Part shown: in pieces, positions 7,308-14,168 of the stretch
Layout of the letters: each line of letters opens with the position of its first letter
How positions within the stretch are numbered: the stretch's first letter is position 1
Assembly (NCBI GenBank): GCA_009844885.1
Contig: VYAQ01000202.1
Location: 1 to 33,033, forward strand
DNA: 33,033 nt
Source: Gemmatimonadota bacterium
Lineage (GTDB): Bacteria > Gemmatimonadota > Gemmatimonadetes > Longimicrobiales > Gaopeijiaceae
Direction: 5' to 3'
Translations under genes and position numbers: made by a program
Notes under the pieces: model-generated
The model's input: the letters and a program-made list of their open reading frames with translations, nothing else
What the model was told of the DNA's origin: nothing
Database searches by the model: none

Positions 7308-8288
7308 GTGCTGACCCGTCTGGACGCAGTCCCGCGCACCAAGCTCGCCAGCGTCCCCACACCACTGATCGCCGTCCCGTCCCTCGCCGCGCACCTGGAC
7401 ACGGGGGCGCGCATCTTCGTCAAGGCCGACGACCGTACAGGGCTGGGACTGGGTGGCAACAAGGTCCGCAAGCTGGAGTACGAGCTGGCGCCCGAGCGGC
7501 TTGCCGGTGTGACGGAACTTGTCACGGCGGGAGGGCCGCACTCCAATCATTGCCGCGTCGTGGCGGCCGCGGCTGCCCAGCTCGGACTTCGGTGCACGCT
7601 GGTGATCAACGGCGAGGCCGAGGACCCTGCGCGCGGGAACGCCCACCTTCACCGGCTCCTGGGAGCGCGCATCGTGACCGTTCCGGAGCGTGACGACCGC
7701 GATCCGGCAATGGAGGAGGAGGCCCGTCGCGTCGGCGCGGCCGGAGGCAGGGCGCTGGTGGTCCCCGTGGGCGCATCGACCCCGCGCGGCGCGCTGGGCT
7801 ACGTGCACGCGGCGGCGGAGATGCACCGGCAACTCGACTCGCGGACCCGAGTCTGGATCTTTGTGAGCACCTCTTCGGGGGGCACGCTCGGTGGCCTGAT
7901 TCTCGGGTGCGCTCTACTGGACTGGCCCGTGCGCCTGGTGGGGGTGAGCGCGGACGAACCCGCCGCGCTGACGAAGGACAAGGCGGTCGGCCTGGCGCTG
8001 GACGCTGCCCGCCTGCTGGGCCATGAGGGACTGGCCGACAGCGTTCGCGCGCTGTCCGACAGCGTCGTGACGACGGACGCGTTCGTCGGGGAAGGATACG
8101 GTGCGGCAACGCCCGCCGGCGACGAGGCCGCGCGCGTCTTCGGTGCCCGCACGGGTCTGATTCTCGACCCGGTCTACACCGCCAAGGCCGCGGCCGCGAT
8201 GATTGCCTGGCTCAGACGAGGGCGCATTCCCGCCTCCGACCGGGTCATATTCGTCCACACCGGGGGACATCCGGCCCTGTTTCGCTGA
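7308..8288 (+). CDS. PLP-dependent D-cysteine desulfhydrase / ACC deaminase family protein
   Basis: A 326-aa fold-type II PLP enzyme from GTG 7308, close to the roughly 330-aa family length. The N-terminus (RTKLASVPTPLIAVPSL) and GLGLGGNKVRKLEYEL, where Lys52 should bind PLP, are family signatures. AGGPHSNHCRVVAAAAAQLG forms the cofactor/substrate loop and STSSGGTLGGLILG matches the phosphate-binding loop. The C-terminal LILDPVYTAKAAAAMI and FVHTGGHPALF are also typical. Members convert D-cysteine to pyruvate, H2S and ammonia, or open 1-aminocyclopropane-1-carboxylate, and sequence alone does not separate these. The gene follows the metalloregulator by 7 bases with no good ribosome site, so translation is probably coupled. 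Regulation by metal status is inferred from that context. Confidence 0.88.
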   Translation: MLTRLDAVPRTKLASVPTPLIAVPSLAAHLDTGARIFVKADDRTGLGLGGNKVRKLEYELAPERLAGVTELVTAGGPHSNHCRVVAAAAAQLGLRCTLVINGEAEDPARGNAHLHRLLGARIVTVPERDDRDPAMEEEARRVGAAGGRALVVPVGASTPRGALGYVHAAAEMHRQLDSRTRVWIFVSTSSGGTLGGLILGCALLDWPVRLVGVSADEPAALTKDKAVGLALDAARLLGHEGLADSVRALSDSVVTTDAFVGEGYGAATPAGDEAARVFGARTGLILDPVYTAKAAAAMIAWLRRGRIPASDRVIFVHTGGHPALFR

Positions 8289-8306
8289 CTCGCCCGGGAG
8301 CCCTGT

Positions 8307-9620
8307 CTACGACGGCTCCAGCCCCAACAGCCGCACCACGCGAACGGACTGCACGTCCATTTCGTCGGATTCGATGTACGCCATCAACCCGCCGGGCCCG
8401 AATCCGTCGGGGATCCGGAGCCCGTCGGCGGCCAGAGTACCCATGTAGTGCCCATCCGAGGTCAGGATGTCGGTCGGCCCGTCGCCGTCGCCCCCGGCTC
8501 CCGTGCGCGCAATCCAGATGCGATTCTGGCGATCGACCGCCATTTCGGCGATCACCGGAATCTCCTCCGCGAACACCATCGACTCGACCTGCGCGAGCAT
8601 CATCTCCCTCATCTGCTGCTGAAAGCCTTCGTCCATGGCAATCGACCCCGCGGGTCCCACCATGCGCATGCGGGGACCTCCTTCCGACTCACTGAACGCC
8701 TCCCGGCGGCGCGTCCGTTCCGCTTCCATGACGGCGTCCGTCACGGCCTCGGGCGCGATGGGGCGCCCCACGCTTCCGGTCACCGTCCCGTCCGGGCCGA
8801 TCAGCTTGACCTCGTACGCGGTGGAGTCCGCCACCACCACGCGCCCGTCGGAGAGCACGCCGACGTGAAGCCCCGGATCGAAGGCACGCATCCTGCTGAA
8901 ACGCATTTCCACCGTGGTCCGTCCCTGCTCGTCGCTCCCCGCCACCTCGTCGTCCGCCTCGGTAGGCGGAAGGTTCCAGGCACGGTAGAGGACCGTCTTT
9001 GGGGATCCGTCGAGCGAGAACAGGTCGATGGGGCGCCGATGGTCCTCCTCCTCGCCGTCGCCCTCCGGCTCCTCGCCGGGTGCGCCCGTTCGGAACGTGG
9101 GACCGCCGGCCGACACCAGACGCCCGTCCGGCAGGGGAAGGAGCATCGACCCGGGCCCGCCGCGCGAGAGGTCGACCGGCACGCTGCGGACGAACTCGCC
9201 CCGCCCGTCGAAGATCTCGAAGGCGCCGGGCAGACTGAAGTCCCAGACCACGAGGCTGCCGTCATCGAGAGCCGCCGCCGCCGTGGGGCTGCTGAACTCC
9301 CCCGGGCCCTCGCCCTGCGATCCGACCGTGCGCACGTGGTTGCCGTCGGGACCGATCACTACCACGCGGCGAGCGCCCTCGTCGACGACGTGGAGGTTAC
9401 CCTCGGAATCGAAGATGGTCGCGGCGATGGTGCCGAAGTTCTCCCAGTCCTCCCCGGCAAGGGCGCCAGCGGTAAAGACCTCCTCGGTCGGCGCGACGAG
9501 TGGGATATCGACGGCGGCGTCCCCGGTGTCGGGTCCCGATTCGGCACAGGCGAGGGGGGCCAGGCACAGTACCGCGAGGACCGGGAGGGTTCGTTGCGTC
9601 AGGGGCAGAAAGTCGTGCAT
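8307..9620 (-). CDS. Exported 6-bladed beta-propeller (NHL-like) protein, probable lipoprotein
   Basis: A 437-aa protein. The N-terminus MHDFLPLTQRTLPVLAVLCLAPLACAES is a signal sequence with Cys in a near-lipobox setting (PLAC); ordinary cleavage is also possible. Repeated blade motifs follow, such as ATIFDSEGNLHVVDEGARRVVVIGPDG, VRTVGSQGEGPGEFSSP, GVLSDGRVVVADSTAYEVKLIGPDG and MAVDRQNRIWIARTG. The phrase 'GxGPGEF' is typical of 6-bladed propeller proteins that are numerous in Gemmatimonadota and Bacteroidota. An acidic insertion (EEPEGDGEEED) and a Met/Gln-rich helix (FQQQMREMMLAQVESM) interrupt the propeller. I prefer ATG 9620 over an upstream GTG at 9656, which lacks a signal peptide. The gene is convergent with the PLP enzyme (18 bases) and divergent from the S9 peptidase. 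Function unknown. Confidence 0.85.
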   Translation of the reverse strand: MHDFLPLTQRTLPVLAVLCLAPLACAESGPDTGDAAVDIPLVAPTEEVFTAGALAGEDWENFGTIAATIFDSEGNLHVVDEGARRVVVIGPDGNHVRTVGSQGEGPGEFSSPTAAAALDDGSLVVWDFSLPGAFEIFDGRGEFVRSVPVDLSRGGPGSMLLPLPDGRLVSAGGPTFRTGAPGEEPEGDGEEEDHRRPIDLFSLDGSPKTVLYRAWNLPPTEADDEVAGSDEQGRTTVEMRFSRMRAFDPGLHVGVLSDGRVVVADSTAYEVKLIGPDGTVTGSVGRPIAPEAVTDAVMEAERTRRREAFSESEGGPRMRMVGPAGSIAMDEGFQQQMREMMLAQVESMVFAEEIPVIAEMAVDRQNRIWIARTGAGGDGDGPTDILTSDGHYMGTLAADGLRIPDGFGPGGLMAYIESDEMDVQSVRVVRLLGLEPS

Positions 9621-9793
9621 CGAGCGTAAACCCTTCGTTGGAGGACAGTCCGGCACTCAGACAATTAGACGTTCGCGGCAACACGATCGTTGCACCGCGC
9701 CGGACGGCTTTCCACAACCGGCACCGGCGCATACCTTGATCTTCCCGAAAAAGGCCAACCGAACAGCCGTACGCCACACCGTAGGAGGAATCC
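9621..9793. promoter_or_regulatory. Divergent intergenic region between propeller and S9 peptidase genes
   Basis: At 173 bases this is the longest non-coding stretch in the window and must hold promoters for both flanking genes. On the minus strand a -10-like TCTAAT lies at 9669-9664, about 45 bases from ATG 9620, without a convincing -35. On the plus strand I see no clear promoter hexamers, but GGAGG (9784-9788) is a good ribosome site for the S9 gene. No large repeat or hairpin was seen. Confidence 0.4.
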
Positions 9794-11827
9794 ATGGCCA
9801 AATCCACCCCACCAGGACTGCTGCTCCTCGCCCTCATCCCCCTCGCGCTGCCGGCGGGTCTGTCCGCCCAGAACGAACCCGACGGCACGCTCAAGCTCGA
9901 GACCTATCTCGACTGGGAATGGGTGGCCGACCCGCGGATCTCGCCGGACGGCAGCCAGATCATCTACACGCAGAGCTGGGTGGACAAGCAGAACGACCGC
10001 CGCAGTTCGTCGATCTACATCATGGACGCCGACGGGGAAAGGAGGCGCCGGCTGGTCGAGGACGGATCCTCTCCGAGGTGGTCGCCTTCCGGTGACCGGA
10101 TCCTGTTTACCGCGGAGGGCGATCCCGAGGGGACACAGATCTTCGTGCGCTACATGGACGCGGAAGGGGCCATCACGCAGGTCACCCATCTCGAGAACGG
10201 CCCCGGCAACGTCGAGTGGTCCCCCGACGGCACGCAGATCGCCTTCACGATGTCCGTGGATTCGGATCATCCCTGGCCGATCAGCCTGCCCGGGCGGCCT
10301 GACGGCGCCAACTGGACCGAGGGGCCGAAGGTGGTCGACCGGCTCGTCTACCGGCGTGACCGGCGCGGTTACATCGACGAGGGTTACTCGCACCTCTTCG
10401 TTGTGCCGGCCGACGGCGGCACGGCCCGCCAGCTCACCGACGGCGACTGGAATCACAACGGGGTTGCGTGGACACCCGACGGCGCGGAAATCCTCTTTAC
10501 CTCGCTCCGTGTCGAGGACGCCGAACACGAATGGCGCCAGTCCGACATCTACTCGGTCGCGGTGGCCAGCGGCGAGATCACCCGCCTGACGGACCGCTCG
10601 GGTCCCGACGGTTCACCCGTGCCCTCGCCGGACGGCAGCATGATCGTCTACACCGGCAACGACCTGACCACCGACACCTACATCACGCGCAAGATCCATG
10701 TCATGAACCGCGACGGTTCGAACTCGCGGATGATCAGCGACGGGTTCGACCGGCAGGCGTCCGGCATGATCTGGGCCGCAGACAACAGCGGCGTCTACAT
10801 GACCGTGAGGAGCGAGGGAACCAGCAACCTCTACTTCGCATCCGTGGACGGAGGCGTCAGCCAGGTCACGGAAGGCAACCACATGCTGAGCGTCGCGTCG
10901 ATCGGGGCGGGGATGGCCGTGGGGACGCTGTCCGACTATCACCGGACCGGTGACGTGATCGCCTTCGCCCTGAACAACCCGGACGAAGTCACCCAGTTGA
11001 CCGACGTGAACTCGGACATCCTGGCGGGCGTGACGCTGGGCGACGTGGAGGAAGTGTGGTACAAGTCGGTCGAGGACTACGACATCCATGGGTGGATCAT
11101 CAAGCCGCCCGACTTCGACCCGTCGAAGCAGTACCCGCTCATCCTCGCGATCCACGGTGGACCGCACGGCATGTACAACGTGGGCTTCAACTTCGGCTGG
11201 CAGAACCACGCCGCCAACGGGTACGTGGTGCTCTACACCAACCCCCGGGGCTCGTCAGGCTACGGCAGCGCCTTCGGCAACTCGATCAAGAACGCCTACC
11301 CCGGCAAGGATTTCGATGACCTGATGGCCGGCGTGGATCTGGTTATCGACCGGGGCTACATCGATGAGCAGAACATGTTCGTGTACGGCTGTTCCGGCGG
11401 TGGCGTGCTGACCTCGTGGGTCGTCGGCCACACGGACCGCTTCGCGGCGGCCTCGGCGAACTGTCCGGTTACGAACTGGCTGTCTTTCGTCGGCACCACC
11501 GACGGCGCCAGCTGGTACCGCAACTTCGAGCACTTCCCCTGGGACGATCCCTCCGAGCACCTGCGCCGTTCCCCGCTGATGTACGTGGGCAACGTCACGA
11601 CCCCTACCATGCTCATGACCGGCGAGGGTGACCTGCGGACCCCGATGCCCCAGACCGAGGAATACTACCAGGCGCTGCGGGTCCTGAAGGTCCCGACCGC
11701 GATGGTTCGCTTCAAGAACGAGTGGCACGGTACCAGCTCGACGCCCTCAAACTTCCTGCGCACCCACATCTACCTGCGTGAGTGGTTCGAAAAGCATCGG
11801 AGGGGAGGGAGTGTAACGGACGAGTAG
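9794..11827 (+). CDS. Secreted S9 family prolyl oligopeptidase-type serine peptidase
   Basis: A 677-aa protein starting at ATG 9794 with GGAGG six bases upstream. Residues 1-25 form a signal peptide (GLLLLALIPLALPAGLSAQ). Residues about 40-400 are a TolB/WD40-like propeller with repeated motifs such as ISPDGSQIIYTQSW, WSPDGTQIAFTMS and WTPDGAEILFTSL. The C-terminal alpha/beta-hydrolase domain has the oxyanion region AIHGGPHGMYN, the nucleophile Ser534 in YGCSGGG, the acid Asp613 in GEGDLRTP and the base His645 in NEWHGTSS. The triad is complete, but the nucleophile elbow is GCSGGG rather than the usual GGSYGG. Such enzymes trim short peptides (acylaminoacyl- or dipeptidyl-peptidase like), and a periplasmic location is inferred. 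It is convergent with the 134-aa gene, 12 bases apart. Confidence 0.93.
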   Translation: MAKSTPPGLLLLALIPLALPAGLSAQNEPDGTLKLETYLDWEWVADPRISPDGSQIIYTQSWVDKQNDRRSSSIYIMDADGERRRRLVEDGSSPRWSPSGDRILFTAEGDPEGTQIFVRYMDAEGAITQVTHLENGPGNVEWSPDGTQIAFTMSVDSDHPWPISLPGRPDGANWTEGPKVVDRLVYRRDRRGYIDEGYSHLFVVPADGGTARQLTDGDWNHNGVAWTPDGAEILFTSLRVEDAEHEWRQSDIYSVAVASGEITRLTDRSGPDGSPVPSPDGSMIVYTGNDLTTDTYITRKIHVMNRDGSNSRMISDGFDRQASGMIWAADNSGVYMTVRSEGTSNLYFASVDGGVSQVTEGNHMLSVASIGAGMAVGTLSDYHRTGDVIAFALNNPDEVTQLTDVNSDILAGVTLGDVEEVWYKSVEDYDIHGWIIKPPDFDPSKQYPLILAIHGGPHGMYNVGFNFGWQNHAANGYVVLYTNPRGSSGYGSAFGNSIKNAYPGKDFDDLMAGVDLVIDRGYIDEQNMFVYGCSGGGVLTSWVVGHTDRFAAASANCPVTNWLSFVGTTDGASWYRNFEHFPWDDPSEHLRRSPLMYVGNVTTPTMLMTGEGDLRTPMPQTEEYYQALRVLKVPTAMVRFKNEWHGTSSTPSNFLRTHIYLREWFEKHRRGGSVTDE

Positions 11828-11839
11828 CCGCCACGCCGC

Positions 11840-12244
11840 CTATCGGGCGCCGTAGATCCCCACCTTGAGGGGTGGGTCGACCCACCAGTGGAAATGGAAG
11901 CGGTTCTCGCCTTCGACGATTACCGCCTCACGCCGTTCCCGGGTCTTGGGCCAGTCCTCGCGCCCGTTGTGGACGACGAGGACCTGCCCCGGTTGCAGGC
12001 GTTCGACCCACTGCGCCAGTGCGCGCTCAAGGTTGCGCAAGAGGTCTCTTTCCGCGTGCCGCTGCACCTCGGCGTCGGCGTCTGCTCCGATTTCGCCGGT
12101 CTCCAGCGCCTCGTAGCGCGCATCGAAGTCGGCCGCGGGGACCGAAAACGCACGGTCGCGCATGAAGCCGATCTCGTTGATCGCCGTCGGATTGAAATTG
12201 GTCTCGACGCTGTGGTAGGCGTTGCCGTATCTCCTCAGAATCAT
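11840..12244 (-). CDS. Conserved hypothetical protein, 134 aa, coupled to a DEAD-box helicase
   Basis: A cytosolic 134-residue protein without signal peptide or membrane segment. It starts MILRRYGNAYHSVETNFNPT, has an acidic helical middle (EIGADADAEVQRHAERDLLRNLERAL) and ends with beta-like, conserved-looking segments (PGQVLVVHNGREDWPKTRERRE; VIVEGENRFHFHWWVDPPLKVGIY). I do not recognise a named domain. The composition is clearly protein-like, and I have the impression that similar short proteins recur in Gemmatimonadota. Its ATG overlaps the TGA of the helicase gene (ATGA, 12241-12244), so it is translated with the helicase. A role in the same RNA process is an inference from that coupling. 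Confidence 0.8.
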   Translation of the reverse strand: MILRRYGNAYHSVETNFNPTAINEIGFMRDRAFSVPAADFDARYEALETGEIGADADAEVQRHAERDLLRNLERALAQWVERLQPGQVLVVHNGREDWPKTRERREAVIVEGENRFHFHWWVDPPLKVGIYGAR

Positions 12245-13512
12245 CGTTTCCGTCCTGGGGTGTCGTGGCTCAGAAGCGCGGCCAGTTCGTCGGGTTCCAG
12301 ACGCTTGCCAGCCTGGCTGCCCATGCCGCGTCCCGACCGGGAGCGCTTGCGCACAGGCTCCCGCCGCTCCAACACCGCGCCGCCGGCAAAGTCGTAGTCG
12401 GGGTGGTGTACCTTGTCGAGCCGGCGTTCCAGCTGGTGTTCCAGCGTACGGAAGGCGCCGAGGTCCGCCGCCGTGACGAAGGTGACGGCCTCGCCGGTCG
12501 CGCCCGCCCTGCCCGTACGGCCGGTACGGTGCACATAGTCGCCGGGGTCCAGCGGGACATCGTAGTTCACGACGTGCGAGATCCCCTCGATATCGAGGCC
12601 GCGCTGTGCGATGTCGGTGGCGACCAGAACCCGGACCTCGCCTGCCGTGAAACGGTCGATCGCGCGGGTGCGATGGCGCATGTGCCGGTCCGAGTGGATC
12701 ACGTCGGAAGAGATGCGCGCACTGTCGAGCCGCGACTTGAGGGTATCCGCGCCGATCTTCGTCCGGGTGAAGACGAGCACCTGTTCCCAGCCGGGCTGAC
12801 CGAGCAGATGAATCAGAAGGCTCGGCTTCATGTCGGGGCGAACCGAATACGCGATCTCCGAAATGCCCTGTGCCAGCGTACCCGATGGGGTCACCTCGAC
12901 CCAGGCGGGATCCCGGGTCATGCGCAGCGCCAGGTCGTGGACCGCGTTCGGCATCGTAGCCGAGAAAAGCAGGGTCTGCGGCCGCTTGCCCAGACCCCGC
13001 ACCACCTCCTCGATCTGGGGACGGAATCCCATGTCGAGCATCCGGTCGGCCTCGTCCAGAATCAGGAACCGCACGCTCTTCAGCTTCGCCGTGCCGCGAT
13101 TCTGCAGATCGATCAGCCGGCCGGGTGTGGCGACGATGACCTCGTCTCCGCGCTTGAAGGCATCCACCTGGGGCCCGTACGCGACCCCGCCGCACACCAC
13201 GGTCGAGCGTATGCCCGTGCCCAGCGCCAGAGCGTCGGTGTCGTCGCGGACCTGCTGCGCCAGCTCCCGCGTGGGACACAGGACCAGCACCTGAAGTCCC
13301 CCTCCCTCGGCCAGCCGCTCCAGCGCGGGGAGCATGAACGCGCCGGTCTTGCCTGTGCCGGTGCGGGCGATGCCGACGACGTCCCGGCCGCTCATGACCA
13401 GGGGGATCGCCTGCCGCTGGATGGAGGTCGGCTGCGTCCACCCCTGAGCTTCTACCGCGGCCAGGCGCGTTTCAGAAAGGCCGAAGCCCGAGAATTCCGT
13501 TGGTTCGGTCAA
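12241..13512 (-). CDS. DEAD-box RNA helicase, RhlE-like
   Basis: A 423-aa protein if it starts at TTG 13512 (M/LTEPTEFSGFGLSETRLAA), which aligns with the usual helicase N-terminus. A longer frame reaches 13899 but would run antisense through the phosphatase gene and across the 26-bp repeat. TTG 13599 with GAAGGT upstream is a second candidate. All helicase motifs are intact: Q motif GWTQPTSIQ, motif I ARTGTGKTG (about 49-57), Ia PTRELA, Ib TPGR, II DEAD (153-156), III SAT (184-186), V ATDIAQRGLDI and VI HRTGRTGRAG. The C-terminus is short and basic (VRKRSRSGRGMGSQAGKR). It should be an ATP-dependent RNA unwinding enzyme acting in the cytosol, for example in ribosome assembly or RNA decay. 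It is coupled to the 134-aa gene. Confidence 0.92.
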   Translation of the reverse strand: MTEPTEFSGFGLSETRLAAVEAQGWTQPTSIQRQAIPLVMSGRDVVGIARTGTGKTGAFMLPALERLAEGGGLQVLVLCPTRELAQQVRDDTDALALGTGIRSTVVCGGVAYGPQVDAFKRGDEVIVATPGRLIDLQNRGTAKLKSVRFLILDEADRMLDMGFRPQIEEVVRGLGKRPQTLLFSATMPNAVHDLALRMTRDPAWVEVTPSGTLAQGISEIAYSVRPDMKPSLLIHLLGQPGWEQVLVFTRTKIGADTLKSRLDSARISSDVIHSDRHMRHRTRAIDRFTAGEVRVLVATDIAQRGLDIEGISHVVNYDVPLDPGDYVHRTGRTGRAGATGEAVTFVTAADLGAFRTLEHQLERRLDKVHHPDYDFAGGAVLERREPVRKRSRSGRGMGSQAGKRLEPDELAALLSHDTPGRKR

Positions 13513-13535
13513 ATGCTGTTTCTTGGTGGAGGGAT

Positions 13536-13596
13536 CCGCGCCATGCGCTCCGGTCCCCGACTGGAAAGAACCGCGCCGTGCGCTTCGGTCCCCGAC
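13536..13596. repeat. 26-bp direct repeat, period 35, in the helicase/phosphatase divergent region
   Basis: Two copies, 13536-13561 and 13571-13596, share 24 of 26 bases. Both begin CCGCGCC and end CGGTCCCCGAC, with differences only at 13543/13578 (A/G) and 13550/13585 (C/T). They are separated by nine unique bases. The copies fill most of the 103-base gap between the helicase TTG (13512) and the phosphatase ATG (13616). They could be a duplicated operator or a small tandem duplication. Their presence argues that this stretch is regulatory rather than the N-terminus of the helicase. Confidence 0.7.
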
Positions 13597-13615
13597 CAAT
13601 GTAATACCTTCAGGA

Positions 13616-14164
13616 ATGTCCGACTCCAAGACCTCCGTCCTCTTCGTCTGCCTCGGGAACATCTGCCGCTCACCGCTGGCCGAGGGGATCTTCAGCCACC
13701 AGGCGGCGCTCCGCGGGCTGGCCGACCGATTCGAGGTCGATTCGGCCGGCACCGGGGCCTGGCACACGGGCGAGCCTCCCGACTCCCGTTCCATCGCCGT
13801 CGCGGCATCGCACGGTGTGCGCCTGACCGGGACCGCCCGCCAGGCTGTCATGGACGACTTCGGACGATTCGATGTGATCGTGGCCATGGACAGGAGCAAT
13901 CAGCGCTCGCTGGAGCGGCTGCGGGACGGCGGGACGCGGTGGGACCGCGGGCGTCGGCGTTACGGCCGTGGCAGCGGCGCAGCGCCACATGGCGGCCGGA
14001 ACCGGGCCCGCATTGTCATGATGCGCGACTACGACCCGAGCGGCAGCGATCCCGACGTGCCCGACCCCTACTACGGGGGGCCGGGTGGCTTCGAACAGGT
14101 CTACCGCATCCTGGAGCGGGCCTGTCGCGCGCTGCTCGAGGAACTGGCCAGGCCGGATCGCTGA
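13616..14164 (+). CDS. Low-molecular-weight protein tyrosine phosphatase family
   Basis: A 182-aa cytosolic phosphatase. The P-loop CLGNICRS (Cys12 nucleophile, Arg18) sits at the N-terminus as in all LMW-PTPs, and the general-acid segment appears as DPDVPDPYYGG, with Asp followed by Pro-Tyr. There is an arginine/glycine-rich insertion (about residues 100-127, RDGGTRWDRGRRRYGRG onward) that makes it longer than the usual 150-160 aa. ATG 13616 has only AGGA immediately before it, with a TAATAC -10-like element at 13602-13607, so a very short leader is possible. Next comes a fructosamine-kinase homologue four bases after the stop. In humans LMW-PTP-A acts on protein-bound ribulosamine-5-phosphate, so the neighbour suggests a deglycation role rather than signalling. 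Arsenate reductase activity is a less likely alternative. Confidence 0.88.
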   Translation: MSDSKTSVLFVCLGNICRSPLAEGIFSHQAALRGLADRFEVDSAGTGAWHTGEPPDSRSIAVAASHGVRLTGTARQAVMDDFGRFDVIVAMDRSNQRSLERLRDGGTRWDRGRRRYGRGSGAAPHGGRNRARIVMMRDYDPSGSDPDVPDPYYGGPGGFEQVYRILERACRALLEELARPDR

Positions 14165-14168
14165 GGGT

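Noticed and set aside
11840-13441. 533-codon open frame antisense-shifted inside the helicase gene
   Set aside because: Only its last 134 codons are protein-like (the separate gene at 11840-12244); the rest is a frame-shifted shadow of the helicase, rich in Arg, Gly and Pro.
13600-13899. N-terminal extension of the DEAD-box helicase to 13899
   Set aside because: The extension is antisense to the phosphatase gene's conserved P-loop region and has no helicase-like content.
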